Source: Taiwanofungus camphoratus
Taxonomy: Eukaryota; Basidiomycota; Agaricomycetes; Polyporales; Taiwanofungaceae
Assembly (NCBI GenBank): GCA_003999685.1
Contig: CP021223.1
Coordinates: 1-64,000, forward strand
DNA length: 64,000 nt
Direction: 5' to 3'
Below are positions 54,250 through 64,000 of this stretch, one piece after another. Position 1 is the first letter of the stretch. Every line of letters starts with the position of its first letter. A program made the position numbers and the translations under genes. A model generated the notes under the pieces. That model searched no databases and was not told the DNA's origin. It saw only the letters and a list, made by a program, of their open reading frames with translations.

Positions 54250-56870
54250 ATGGCTCCTGCTTTCACTCCCATTTCCAATCCAACTGGCTCCCATTATACC
54301 GTTGGTGACTCTCAAGTCACTGGGATGCCCTCGACTGGCACGTCGCCTTCGAGGGTGTCCGGCGGTACACCTTCAGGGCGACCTGCCCCATATCCTGTGC
54401 CTGATGCGCGGGGATCTCAAACCCAAGCCCAAGTTGAAGCTTTACGACTTGCTCGTGGAGCTTCCTTTGAGATGGAAACGATCCCAGAGTCGTCTCCACC
54501 TCCCTCATCTGCTGCAGAGGCTTTCATGCCAACTCAGCCCTTCATGCCCACCCCTACACAAGAGGTGAGCAACCCCCAGAGGGACATCGAGGACAACACG
54601 TTTATCGATTTCCCACAGGGGGGGCCTGCACCGTATGTCTCGGCCTTGCCTGAGGCCACGATGTATGCAACGGCCCCCAAAGTGCAGGTCTTCCAAGGCA
54701 CCTGTTCGTCACAAGATGAGACTCCAGATTCCCTGCTAGCGGCCATCAGAGAATCGTTGCAACACATCTCGTACACCTTGCACGTCGACTGGGATGCGTA
54801 TTCACATATCATACGGAGGGATGTAAACAAGTACCACGCTGAAGCTTATGGACTTGAGTGGAGGGATACAGCACAAGCCGCTCTGCAGGTGGCCAATCAA
54901 ATGGTCAATCTGATTGGAGCGGAACATATCACGGACCTTAACGGGATTGGTCATCTGGCTATCCGTGTACGCGAATTAGTTGACATTAGGGCGGAGTTGG
55001 AAGCCACTATTGCCGAACAACGTAGAACCATCGGCGAAATGTCGACGGCACTCACATCGGTACTCCCCAAACCATCAGATCAATGGTTTGAAGGAGCACG
55101 CACAACGCTTGGGGCCATTGCGACCTCAACCATCAACGATAGTGGCAAGCTTATTCAAGCCATCACTACGAACACTTCCACCCTACGAGCCTTGTCAAAG
55201 AGAGTGGAGGGAATAGCTGCCGTAGCACCAGGCTACGCCGCTGCTACGGCCTCATCGTCTGCTAAACAGACACCCAAACAGGTGTGAATCCAGTCGCCAC
55301 CTAAAGAAGGACCCAAATCTGCACCGGCAGACAAGGGAAAGAAGCGCGCAGTTCCACCTTCTCCCACAAGGAGTAGGGCGGCTTCGCCTGCAGCAAAAAA
55401 GGCGAATACAGCGCAGGTAATTGACCTTACAGCTGACGATGGTCCCAATTGGGACGACATACGGGGAGCGACTGAGATCGTGCAAATCGCCCCCAACATC
55501 TCATTGTCCGATGCTTTACGCATCACGCAAGGAATTGCTGCCCCCGCCCAAGTGTCGCTCAGACAAGGCGACAGCAGAACACGCGACCCTCGCCCTCGCC
55601 CTGGTATAGAACGTGGACGCAGGATTGGACCCACGATGCAGGCACGGACCCTACCCGTTCCCTAATCACAATTGGCGCCACTTCACCTGTTCGCCCTCCT
55701 CCTGTGATCAAACACGCGACACAACCAGCCCGGGGTGCGAGCCCTAAGACCGTGGTTCTTAGATTCGACCGAGCTCTAGAGCTCGGTGATCTCCTAGATA
55801 TCGATAGCCTCAAGGCCGTCGCCCAACAATTATTGGCCAGAGCAGGAGGCTCCGTCAATTATCTTGTCAATGTCATTGTGCCATCAGGGAATGGAGAGGT
55901 ACATTTGGTATTCAGTGAACACCCCTCCACAACGGAATTGGGCGCACTTTGAGCCGGAATAGGATGACTAGTTGCTCCTCATGTGGCACCAGATGGAATG
56001 AACCCGGTCGGGCTTTTGCTCGATTGGGCCCATATCATCACCCAAATGGCGATCAAGGCGTTCCCGCTGTACCGGGAAGGGACCAGGGTCGAATACACAC
56101 CGCTCGAAGTTTTCCAGGAACTTGTGCGAAACAATGAGTGGGCGGAGGAGGTAGTCCTACACCCACACCATTCATCTAAGGCTCGGTACCAATCGGCCTC
56201 TGGCGGCAGTGGCTTATTCATATTCACCATATTCGACACCCGGTCTGGTTCTACGGTCATCCAGATCATGAAGAAACCGGTCCGTCTGTTCGGCAAGACG
56301 TACCGCTTACAACCGTGGATCGAGATGTCAGCAGTCCCACTCTGCCTCCGGTGTTGGCGATGGGGTCACATTGCCCCATTATGCCAGTCAGCTCATGAGT
56401 GTTGTGTCAAATGCGGCGAACCTCATATATTGGCATTACATGAAGAACAAGCTTCGTGTTGTGCGCAACGACGGGCTGCAATGTCGGTAAAAACCATTGC
56501 ATGTCCACCAGAACACGCCAGTTTCCCGAATTGTGGCAAAACTGGCGACAATGGACACCAAGCTGATTCACCCAAGTGTCAGTGGACGAAGAAGCGACGT
56601 GACCAACAATGGCATAAGGCCCACCCGCCGGTGGTGTCTGTAGCCAAAGGAAGGGCGGCAGCTGCGAAAGCTGCCACCAGAGGAAAGTTACGTGGCCTAT
56701 CAGAAAAGGCACGCGGCAAACAGCCTGCTCGCCCCGGACCTTCAGGCGAGTCATTTGAGATCACGGACCCTTCTGATGTAGAAGGTGTATCTGGTCATGA
56801 AAGCGGAGAGATCCATTCCAGCGACTCAAGCATGCCCAGGCCTCGAGGTGCTGGAGGAGCGACCGCATAA
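54250..56870 (+). pseudogene. LINE ORF1 (gag-like, zinc knuckles), broken
   Basis: RNA-binding protein of the retrotransposon. The first section (54250-55287) is open for 345 codons with a Pro/Ser/Thr-rich N-terminus. It stops at TGA 55285, although the frame continues in protein-like sequence (KKRAVPPSPTRSRAASPAAK) to about 55,660. After a frame change the C-terminal part resumes at about 55,704 and is cut by TGA at 55950 and 55965. It then runs to 56870 through zinc knuckles CLRCWRWGHIAPLC and CVKCGEPH. Each of the three TGA codons is one C-to-T step from CGA (Arg). Confidence 0.8.
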
Positions 56871-56892
56871 GCGGACAATATTATAGTTGCCT

Positions 56893-59800
56893 ATGTATAG
56901 TACACCACAAAGTTTGGTTGTAAATATCACACATGATAGATCTGAGTCTCCACGCGAGGCACCAGACCCCAATCGTACACCCAGCCCATCGGTCGGAGGT
57001 ACAGAAGTTGAGAATGAACCGATTACTCGACCCATACTCACCATAATTAGCGCAAATGTTCAGAAATCGGTGGAAAATACTGGCATTTTGTTAGAACGTC
57101 ATAGGGATGCTGATATTATCTGCGTTCAAGAAATATACTGGGGACGCATCAAGGATGTGGCCTCAGCTAAGTCACGAGATGGGGAGGCGTATGAGAATAC
57201 GTCTGCCCATGCCTCGTTCAAGTGCCTCGGAGCGTCAAAAGATTCCCGGGTCGCAGTATATGTCAACAAGCGGTGGGCTTCGGCCTCTCCGCAAGTTGTC
57301 ACCCACAGTGTCTCTCATAAGGATTGCCTTTTGGTAGCGCTCAAGCTCCCGTCAGGAGATTTTAATGTCCTGAATGTGTACAACGACAGCACCACCTTTG
57401 ATGCTGTCAGATATTTGGAAACACGAGTACACGCGCTTCCACCCATTGCATGTATGTGCGGGGATTTCAATCTCCGCCACCCATTGTGGAATGCACGAGC
57501 AGCGGGATCTCAAGTGCGGCCTCCACGCTACGCTGATTCTAATCGCCTCATTGAGTTGGCCCAGGCTGAACTTGATCTGGTCTTGATGAACGCCCAGGAC
57601 GGTCCAGTCACGTGGTGTTCCCATAATATCGCTCTCACGCCTGGAGTCATTGACTTGGTGTGGATCAACCCAGTGTACTATGAAGGCCAAGATCTTCATG
57701 TACTCATGTCACATCGCCACAACAGCGACCACACGGTCCTGCGATGGGAGATGCCGATTGTGGTTGAGCCAGAACCGGTGCGGGGTATTCCTCGTACCGG
57801 CGACGCGGTCCAACAATTTGTGACGGCAATGGCGAAACTATTCACTGATTACCCTACACACTTCAGCAGCGCCCAAGGCGTTGAAAGAATGGGGGACCGC
57901 CTCAAGCGAGATCTCCAACGATTATGGATGGAGTTTTTGGCAGTAAAACGACCATCCAAACGTTCAAAGTTGTGGTGGGATGCTGCATGCTCTCGTGCGG
58001 CCACTAAGCTGGCGAACACCCAGCACCGCCTTAGTGCGGCATCTGGGCAGTATCGCTACATACGTCATCAGTTGGGACCTGGCGCTCAGGCCACTGCAGA
58101 CGCATACAATGTTGCCGCCGAACTTCGATCCGAACAGCATAAACAACGTGCAACACTTCGCCTTGCCACGAAACGGGCGAAGCACGCACACTTTGATCGG
58201 ATCATGGATGAATCCAATCCCCAATTGATCTCCGACTTTGTCGCATGGACAAAGCCGAGACGGCAAGAGGCCACTATTCAGCTGCGGCAAGCTGATGGTG
58301 CGCCAGTCCAAAGTGCGGCTGATCTCAGTCGTGCTTTTCAAGCTCAGTTCACGCCTGTCAACCCACGACCGGTGGATCTGTCGTTTGTGGACGAAATTCC
58401 CCAAAGGGAGGAATTGACTCTACCAGACATTAGTGAGTTTGAGATTCGCGAGAATCTCAAATCCACTAGCAATACGTCCGCACCCGGTGATGAGTCCCGT
58501 AGCCTCCTGGCCCCTGAATCGCGATTTTAGGAGCTTTCTAATCCCCCAACCGACCACTCTAAGACTCTCCTACAGCCTACGACAGGAGGGATAGGTTCCT
58601 ATAATATTCCTAACGCCCCCTCTCCTTCCTAAACCCTCCTAACACCCTACGAAGTCTTGCGAAGTCACACGAGGTGCTACGAGATTTCGAATGCTAGATG
58701 CGAAGTCCCTAACTCCTGCTAAGTCCACTATCGGACACTGCCGGCCCTCCCATACTGTTCCATTGGATCTAGGTCCTATCTACTACGTCACTCATCCCGG
58801 GCTTAGCTAAGAAGTCTTAGCTAAGTCTCTCCTAGCTCTTGTGATTGCAGCTACCTCCGATAGGCTCCGAAACGGTCCGAAGTTCCGGAAGTTGGACTTA
58901 GGAAGCCTTGTGCACCCCCATGGGTCTCGATCCTATGCCATAAGGTCATCCTAGGACGTACCCATATGACCCTCCACCCATTTAGGACACCTCCTGCCCC
59001 GATTAGGCCAAGTCCCGCTGCTAAGGACTTCGTGCGCTCTTAGCCCACTAAGATAGGTGATCACGGCGCATGGCTGCTCTCGGATAGTCATCCCGCCCTC
59101 GTGAATGAACTTGGTCACCTTTCTACCGTACGTAGTTCCCCTGTTTCAGTTCCTAATTAGTTCCTATCCCCCTCGTGTTCACTTCGGAGTCCATGCGTTT
59201 TAGTACACATTTCGGACTCGTAAGGATCGCTTCGCGCAAGATTAGTTCACCTCACGTTCCCCTATTTAGTCAGAGGTAGTTTACTATGTACGACAGAGAC
59301 CCCTCAGTGCACGCTTCTCTCTTTGGAATACCAGTTCCCCTGTAGCTCCGATCTCAGGAAAGCGCCGCGAGTACAACCTTAGGAACGGTCCTAAGGTCCC
59401 TAAGTCTCCACCCCAGCTTCGTTTCAGTACCTTTGAACTACGTCTACGCTCGCGATATAGCTACGAACTACGTCTACGCTTCCCGAACTACGCACTACCA
59501 TCTACGAAAGTCGCCGTGACTTCGCACCCTTCAGCACCTTTTATAGCACCTATCCGGTGGGCCTCCGCCTTAGTTATACCCTTAGGCTCACGTTGCGTTA
59601 TCCCTACGTCCTACGAATAGCCCTACGACCCTCCCATAGCCTTAGTTACAGGCTATAGTACATCTCTCTACGCCCTCGAACTCTCCGACCTCTCCTACAG
59701 GTCTCCTACGCTAGCCAAACCTCGCCCACTTCGCTCTAACAAACTCCAAAAACCTTACGCCCTTTAGCTAACTCTAACCAGAAGGACTTCGCAGCATCTA

Positions 59801-62800
59801 CGAAGTCAGCTCGCGCGATTTAGCTAAAACTTCGAAGGGCTTCGCAAAACCTCGAAGAACTTCGCATACTTCGGAGGGCCTCGCAAGGCCTTAGGGATAG
59901 TATAGCACTTAGGAACAAGATCCTGTTGTGCAGGACCCTTGACCCCTTACTCCCCTACTTACAAAAACAAGACATACAGGTTTCCCGGTATCATACAGGT
60001 TGTAGCTCCTACCCTCACACCCTCACAGTTATCACACTACCCCCAGCCACGTTGCGGAGCACTCCCTAGGTACCAGGGTCCCCTAGGTCGTATCACCGGT
60101 CCCGATCACGTGAACTGGATGTGGATTAAATGGATGGTGGATCGGAACGAGCGCTCTGAGGAGGGCATCGAGACCGATCTCGGTATACACGTGCGACAAT
60201 GGCTGTGCGTGTACTATAACGCTTGCCTCGATTTTGAGGTCTATCCGAGTGTCTTCAAGTGGTCTGTTACGGTGGTTTTACCCAAACCGAACAAACCGGA
60301 CTATACGCTAGCGAAGGCTTATAGGCCTATCTGCTTGCTGAATTGCTTTGGCAAATTGTTTGAGAAGATCATTGCCAAACGAATGCAGTGGGATGCCCAG
60401 AAATGGGGAATCCTACACCCATGCCAGTTTGGTGGGGCTATGCAGCATAGCACCACTGACGCTGGCATTCAATTAGTGCACAATGTCAAAGAGGCATGGG
60501 CGCGCAACCTTATCCCATCGGTGCTGCTGCTCGATGTGTCACAGTTCTACCTGTCCATCAATCATGATGCGCTGGTAGGAATCATGCGAAAACAGGGCTT
60601 CAATAGTAAGCTCTGTAATTTCATGGCAAACTACTTGATCAGGCGAAAAACCCGGTTCTTATTCAATGGTACCTTGACCGATCCATCTGACTTTGATGTC
60701 GAAGTCGGTCAAGGATCAAGTTTATCCCCAATTTTATCTGGGGTTTACATTGCACCGGTCATACACAAGTGGGCGCCAGTCCATTTGGTACAACCGGGCC
60801 GAACAGGGACTCAGTTCTATGTGGACGACGGTCTCATCATGGCGGCTTCGCCGAAGGCTGTAGATGACAGCCCACAAGCCCTTGTCCTGAAGAACAACAT
60901 CATTCTGGCGGATGTCTTCTACAATCTCGTAGGTGATCTGAACTGGTTAGGTTTAGGCGTCAAAGGAGACAAGTTGGAGTTGATGCACTTCTGGAAGCGC
61001 CAGAAGGGGTACTCGACTTCCCGACCCCTTGGCCCGAATCTAACCATTCGGACTGATGAACATGACGTCACTTTGCAAGCAAAGGACACAATGCGCTACC
61101 TTGGGTTCTTTTTAGACCCCAAACTTAGTTTCCATGCACACGTGCGGTTTTACGCCAACAAGGCGGCCAGCACGTGCAATGCACTCCGCATGCTTGGCAA
61201 TTCGGCACGTGGATTCCATCCCATCAACAAACGACGGCTCTATATAGCGCACGTCGTTCCGTTGATGCTATACGGAGCTCAACTGTGGTGGAATCCACAG
61301 TGGAAGGGCCTCAAATGGGCTGCAAAAGAATTGCAGACCGCCCAGTCAAGAGCAGCTAGGTGGATCACCGGCTGTTTTAAGACAACACCGATCGGGGTGA
61401 TGGAGATGTTGGGTGGGTTGGTCCTCATCCGCGTCCAGGTCGACCGATACATGGAAAAAGCTGTGTTAAGAGCACGGCGAGTTCATGAAGGGCACCCAAT
61501 GAGGGCCGCCCTTCCACCTTATTGGGCGACTAATGTCACCAATATCACTGCACCATGGACGCTTAATTCGCGACGTGGCAAAAAACAGGCTGTCACCCCC
61601 ATGACGTTCATAGATCGCATTGGGCGGCAGTCATCAGAAGAGTTTGCACCACTTCACCCGGAGGCGCGGCCCAGTGATAGGGTCGTGGATCGGTACATTG
61701 ATCGCTTCGAGCGGGTGTTCCTGGACGGAAAAGGTCCAAACAAACGCTCTCCTGAATTCGCCGACTGGTTGGAGTTCACCTGGTGGCCGGAATTCCGGCA
61801 CCAGTTGGCCCAGCCAGAAGGGCGAATGCTATTCACTGATGGATTGTATGCAAATGCGCCAACAGTGAGATCTGGTAGCGCGTGGCTCGTCGTTGACGGG
61901 GAAGACCACGTTGCCCATGAAAAGTTCGGGGCAGGCAAGGTCCAGAGCTTTGATGCGGAGATGCTGGCATTGGCGTGCGGGCTGCGTGAAGCAGTCCATG
62001 ACGTTCCTGCTTACATCACCACCCTAATAGTCTGTTCCGATAACCAATCGGCACTTGACCGAATATTCAAGCCAGAAGTCGGACCGTCACAGATGGCGGC
62101 AGTCATGGCTTCTCAACACGTACGAGCATTCCTCGATGCAGATGAACGCCGACGCATTGTCCTTTTTTGGGTTCCTTCCTATAAAGGCATCTTTCAGAAC
62201 GAGTTCGTTGATGAACTCGCGAAGAAGGCATTGGATGATCCCCAACCGGAATTCATCTCACAATCGATGGCCCTTGCTCGCGTCAAGGCAAGGGTCAAAA
62301 AGCGCTGGGGGACGCTAGTTGATAACCCCAGCTATTGCGGTCATCGGTTATGGAAAGTAACCGAGGACGCCCTACTGCTGCACGGGACCACGGCTAAGGG
62401 CACGTGGGTTTTGAAGGCAGCTGGCAAGTCCAACAAGGAGGTGGCACGTATATGTTGTGTGCTCACCAACCATTTCCCAGGTGGTGAATACCGCTCTAGG
62501 TTCAATATCCCAGGCCCTCACCTCTGCTTGTGCGGAGCGGAGGAAACTAGGGAACATGTGCTCTTCGAATGTCCATTTTGGATCAGGACGAAGCGCCAAC
62601 AGGGTCCTCGTGATCCACTTCTGATGGGGCCCCCTGAACAAAGGGGATGGACCCCGGATGACATAATGGAGTTCCTTCGGCTCAACCCGATGGTCTCCAC
62701 CTTTGATTGGGCAGAGATTCTGGCAGAATCTCTGCTTGAAGCCGAAGCTGCGCGCACGAGAACATTCACTCATGCTCGTCTTATGTGCCACACTGTTGGA

Positions 62801-63004
62801 AGACAAGCGGCATGGCAGCGGTTCCATGCGGACCGACATTTAGATCCCGGCATGACCACAGCCCTGGGTGGAAAATACCGGGATTTCTGCGAGTGGTACG
62901 ATGCTGAAGCAAAGGCATTTGAAATGTACCATAATTGGATAGATGAGGGGGTAGCGGAACCCAGTATCCGCAACGACCCTCCCGTCTACCCGAATGATAA
63001 CTGA
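56893..63004 (+). pseudogene. LINE ORF2 (endonuclease-RT-RNase H), split by an LTR insertion
   Basis: Part 1, 56893-58487: APE-like endonuclease with ISANVQKS, VQEIYWGR, GDFNLRHPLWN and the HRHNSDHTVL end. Part 2, from 60096: RT with LPKPNKPDY, YRPICLLNCFGKLFEKI, LLLDVSQFYLSI (motif A Asp), GQGSSLSPILSG (motif B) and YVDD at 60818-60829. RNase H follows at about 61,830-62,240 with FTDGLYANA, then CSDNQSALDRI and WVPSYKG. The tail is a C-terminal Cys/His motif CLCGAEETREHVLFEC. Removing the LTR and one CCGG copy would leave the frame continuous at APGPDH, so the ORF was intact when the LTR inserted. The apparent start at 59939 in part 2 is LTR sequence. The upstream TTG at 56887 is not used; ATG 56893 is chosen, 22 bases after ORF1. 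Confidence 0.88.
58484..60099. mobile_element. Solo LTR (58488-60095, 1608 bp) nested in the LINE
   Basis: It begins TGATGAGTCCC and ends CGTATCA, so it has the TG...CA ends of LTRs, with TGAT/ATCA as a 4-bp terminal inverted repeat. It is flanked by direct repeats CCGG at 58484-58487 and 60096-60099. The interior has no coding frame and is C/T-rich, with many repeats of CTACG, CTTCGC and CGAAG words. The length suits a long Gypsy- or Copia-type LTR left by recombination between two LTRs. The parent family was not identified. Confidence 0.82.
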
Positions 63005-63320
63005 GGCCTGAAACCTGTAGGGCTAAACTCAATTCGAAGGGTGTTTTACTGACGGCACGGGATAACCGGGCCGGGCAGAACACACAGAGCGTGAAAAGTG
63101 GGTCGGGCGGGGGATAGGTACGGCGTCCTATGGATGACTGTACTCTTCTCTTTGCAGGCTTTACTGGATTACATGCCCACGCCACATAACGAGGCCACCG
63201 AAACCTGTAGGTGTGCCGCTCATGCGGGCGCGGATGCCCACTTACTATCATTATTACTCTACATGTACCTACGTCGTATGGAGTATAAACTCGAGGATTA
63301 AAAAAAAAAAAAAAAAAAAA
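63005..63320 (+). other. LINE 3' UTR and poly(A) tail
   Basis: It follows the ORF2 stop (TGA 63002-63004). No further frame is conserved. It ends with GAGGATT plus about 20 A. Confidence 0.8.
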
Positions 63321-63331
63321 AAGTGGAAAAG

Positions 63332-63846
63332 GCACGGAAAACAGGTGTTTCTGATTGGGACAAATTATAGTGAAGATACGTCATTAGATGAGTGTCGCAT
63401 ACAAGAGATAATATGGGAATGGTCGCCGTCGTACAATGAATGATGTTATAATTGCTACTCAGAGCAACAACCTAGAAAAGTATATTAAAAACGAGCACGG
63501 CTTTTCCTGTCTACCTGAGCCAATATTGATGTACTGGATCTGCATGTCATTTGGAGTGCACGTTCTGCACCAAATCCGCCTTTACTATATAGGCACGGAA
63601 AATCGCTCCTGGTTGGGTCGGATTATAATGAGATGAAGATACACCGTTGAATTAGTGTCGCATACAGGATATAATATGGGAATAACCGCCATCGTACAAT
63701 AAATAATGTTATAATTGATACTCAGAGTAACAATCCGGAAGAATATACGAACAACGGGCATGACTTCTCTCTTCTCGAGCCAATAATGATGTACTGGATC
63801 TGCACGTCCTTTGAAGCGCACGTTCTGCACCCAAATATGCCTTTAC
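63332..63846. repeat. Diverged tandem duplication, period about 260 bp
   Basis: Copy 1 is about 63332-63591 and copy 2 about 63592-63846. Both start GGCACGGAAAA. They share AGTGTCGCATACA, AATATGGGAAT, GATGTACTGGATCTGCA and GCACGTTCTGCACC, with many substitutions between them. The LINE inserted at or beside the left edge of copy 1. No coding content. Confidence 0.75.
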
Positions 63847-64000
63847 TCGAGTCTGACCTTGCCCTGTTTCAAGTTCTCCTCGTTCCTAGTGCTCTTGAAC
63901 GAGTGCGTAACCTCAGTCTCGATGCCCAACCGGTGGCCAGCCCTCGATCTGCTCGACTACCCTCTTGTGGATGGCCCCGCCGATGGGTCTTCCCCAAAGG
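63847..64000. other. Window edge, possibly coding on minus strand
   Basis: GC-richer than the repeat before it. Minus-strand frames are open for 20-30 codons, but I recognise no family; the window ends too soon to decide. Confidence 0.25.

Larger units (their letters stand above)
54177..63335 (+). mobile_element. LINE (Tad-like non-LTR retrotransposon), nearly full length, with 15-bp target duplication
   Basis: The element itself spans 54192-63320. It has a short 5' leader, an ORF1 with zinc knuckles, an ORF2 with endonuclease, RT and RNase H, a 3' UTR of about 300 bases, and a poly(A) of about 20 at 63301-63320. It is flanked by AAGTGAAAAAGGCAC (54177-54191) and AAGTGGAAAAGGCAC (63321-63335), a target duplication with one difference. 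This pins both ends and implies an almost complete 5' end. A solo LTR has landed inside ORF2. Without it the element is about 7.5 kb. Domain order matches the Tad clade known in fungi. Confidence 0.9.

Noticed and set aside
58488-58520. TGATGAGTCC at the LTR start, resembling a hammerhead core
   Set aside because: There is no matching GAAA with stem II and III partners in the following sequence.
58488-60095. Group I/II intron or Helitron as the insert in the LINE
   Set aside because: TG...CA ends with a 4-bp flanking duplication fit an LTR; no intron core or Helitron end was seen.
59939-60095. Start of the second LINE frame at 59939 as a real N-terminus
   Set aside because: These codons lie within the LTR; LINE homology resumes only after the CCGG at 60096.
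63301-63320. Poly(A) run as an assembly artefact
   Set aside because: It sits exactly at the LINE 3' end and is followed by the second copy of the target duplication.

Overview
This 64-kb window looks like a chromosome end of a basidiomycete fungus, probably an agaricomycete. Genes carry many introns of about 45-65 bases with GT/GC-AG borders. Typical agaricomycete families are present: a FunK1 kinase, a Zn2Cys6 regulator with a C-terminal cluster, a UstYa-like protein, and a Ras-associating adenylate cyclase. The left end is telomere-proximal, because C-rich (CCTAA)n runs 5'->3' on the + strand.

Region 1 (1-17,326) is a head-to-tail pile of endonuclease-lacking Penelope-like retroelements of the kind known from fungal telomeres (Coprina). 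All are in sense on the C-rich strand, as expected for reverse transcription primed on the telomeric G-overhang. Two subfamilies occur: A (intact 1174-aa RT ORF at 2115-5639, a 5'-truncated copy at 6710-8380) and B (1167-aa ORF at 10480-13983). Between and around the ORFs lie about 860-base non-coding units (pseudo-LTRs). Each bears a type I hammerhead ribozyme; I count ten, six of type A and four of type B. Telomeric tracts separate the units, and several tracts carry the same variant repeats in the same order. An array of duplicated hairpins with compensatory changes sits at 16,404-17,052.

Region 2 (17.3-20.2 kb) is a degenerate transition zone. It holds an AT-rich nested inverted repeat and a broken phosphoketolase fragment.

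Region 3 (20.2-43.1 kb) is the unique gene zone: a NIPA-type Mg2+ transporter (15 exons, one of 6 nt), a Zn2Cys6 regulator, signal peptidase subunit SPC3 divergent from a SCT1/GPT2-type glycerol-3-phosphate acyltransferase, adenylate cyclase (RA, LRR, PP2C-like and cyclase domains), and a flavin-dependent monooxygenase. A 3.9-kb stretch at 25.3-29.2 kb remains unexplained.

Region 4 (43.1-64 kb) is accessory again. It contains a FunK1 kinase gene with a truncated upstream duplicate, a broken UstYa-like gene, a GNAT acetyltransferase with one in-frame stop, and a 638-bp hAT-type non-autonomous element with an exact 8-bp target duplication. A Tad-like LINE (54,192-63,320) with near-perfect 15-bp target duplications is interrupted by a 1608-bp solo LTR (CCGG duplication). 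The window ends in a diverged tandem duplication of about 260 bp.

Coordinates of spliced genes are outer CDS limits; exon limits are given in the evidence where I could close the reading frame. All family assignments come from recognising motifs by eye; no search was run.
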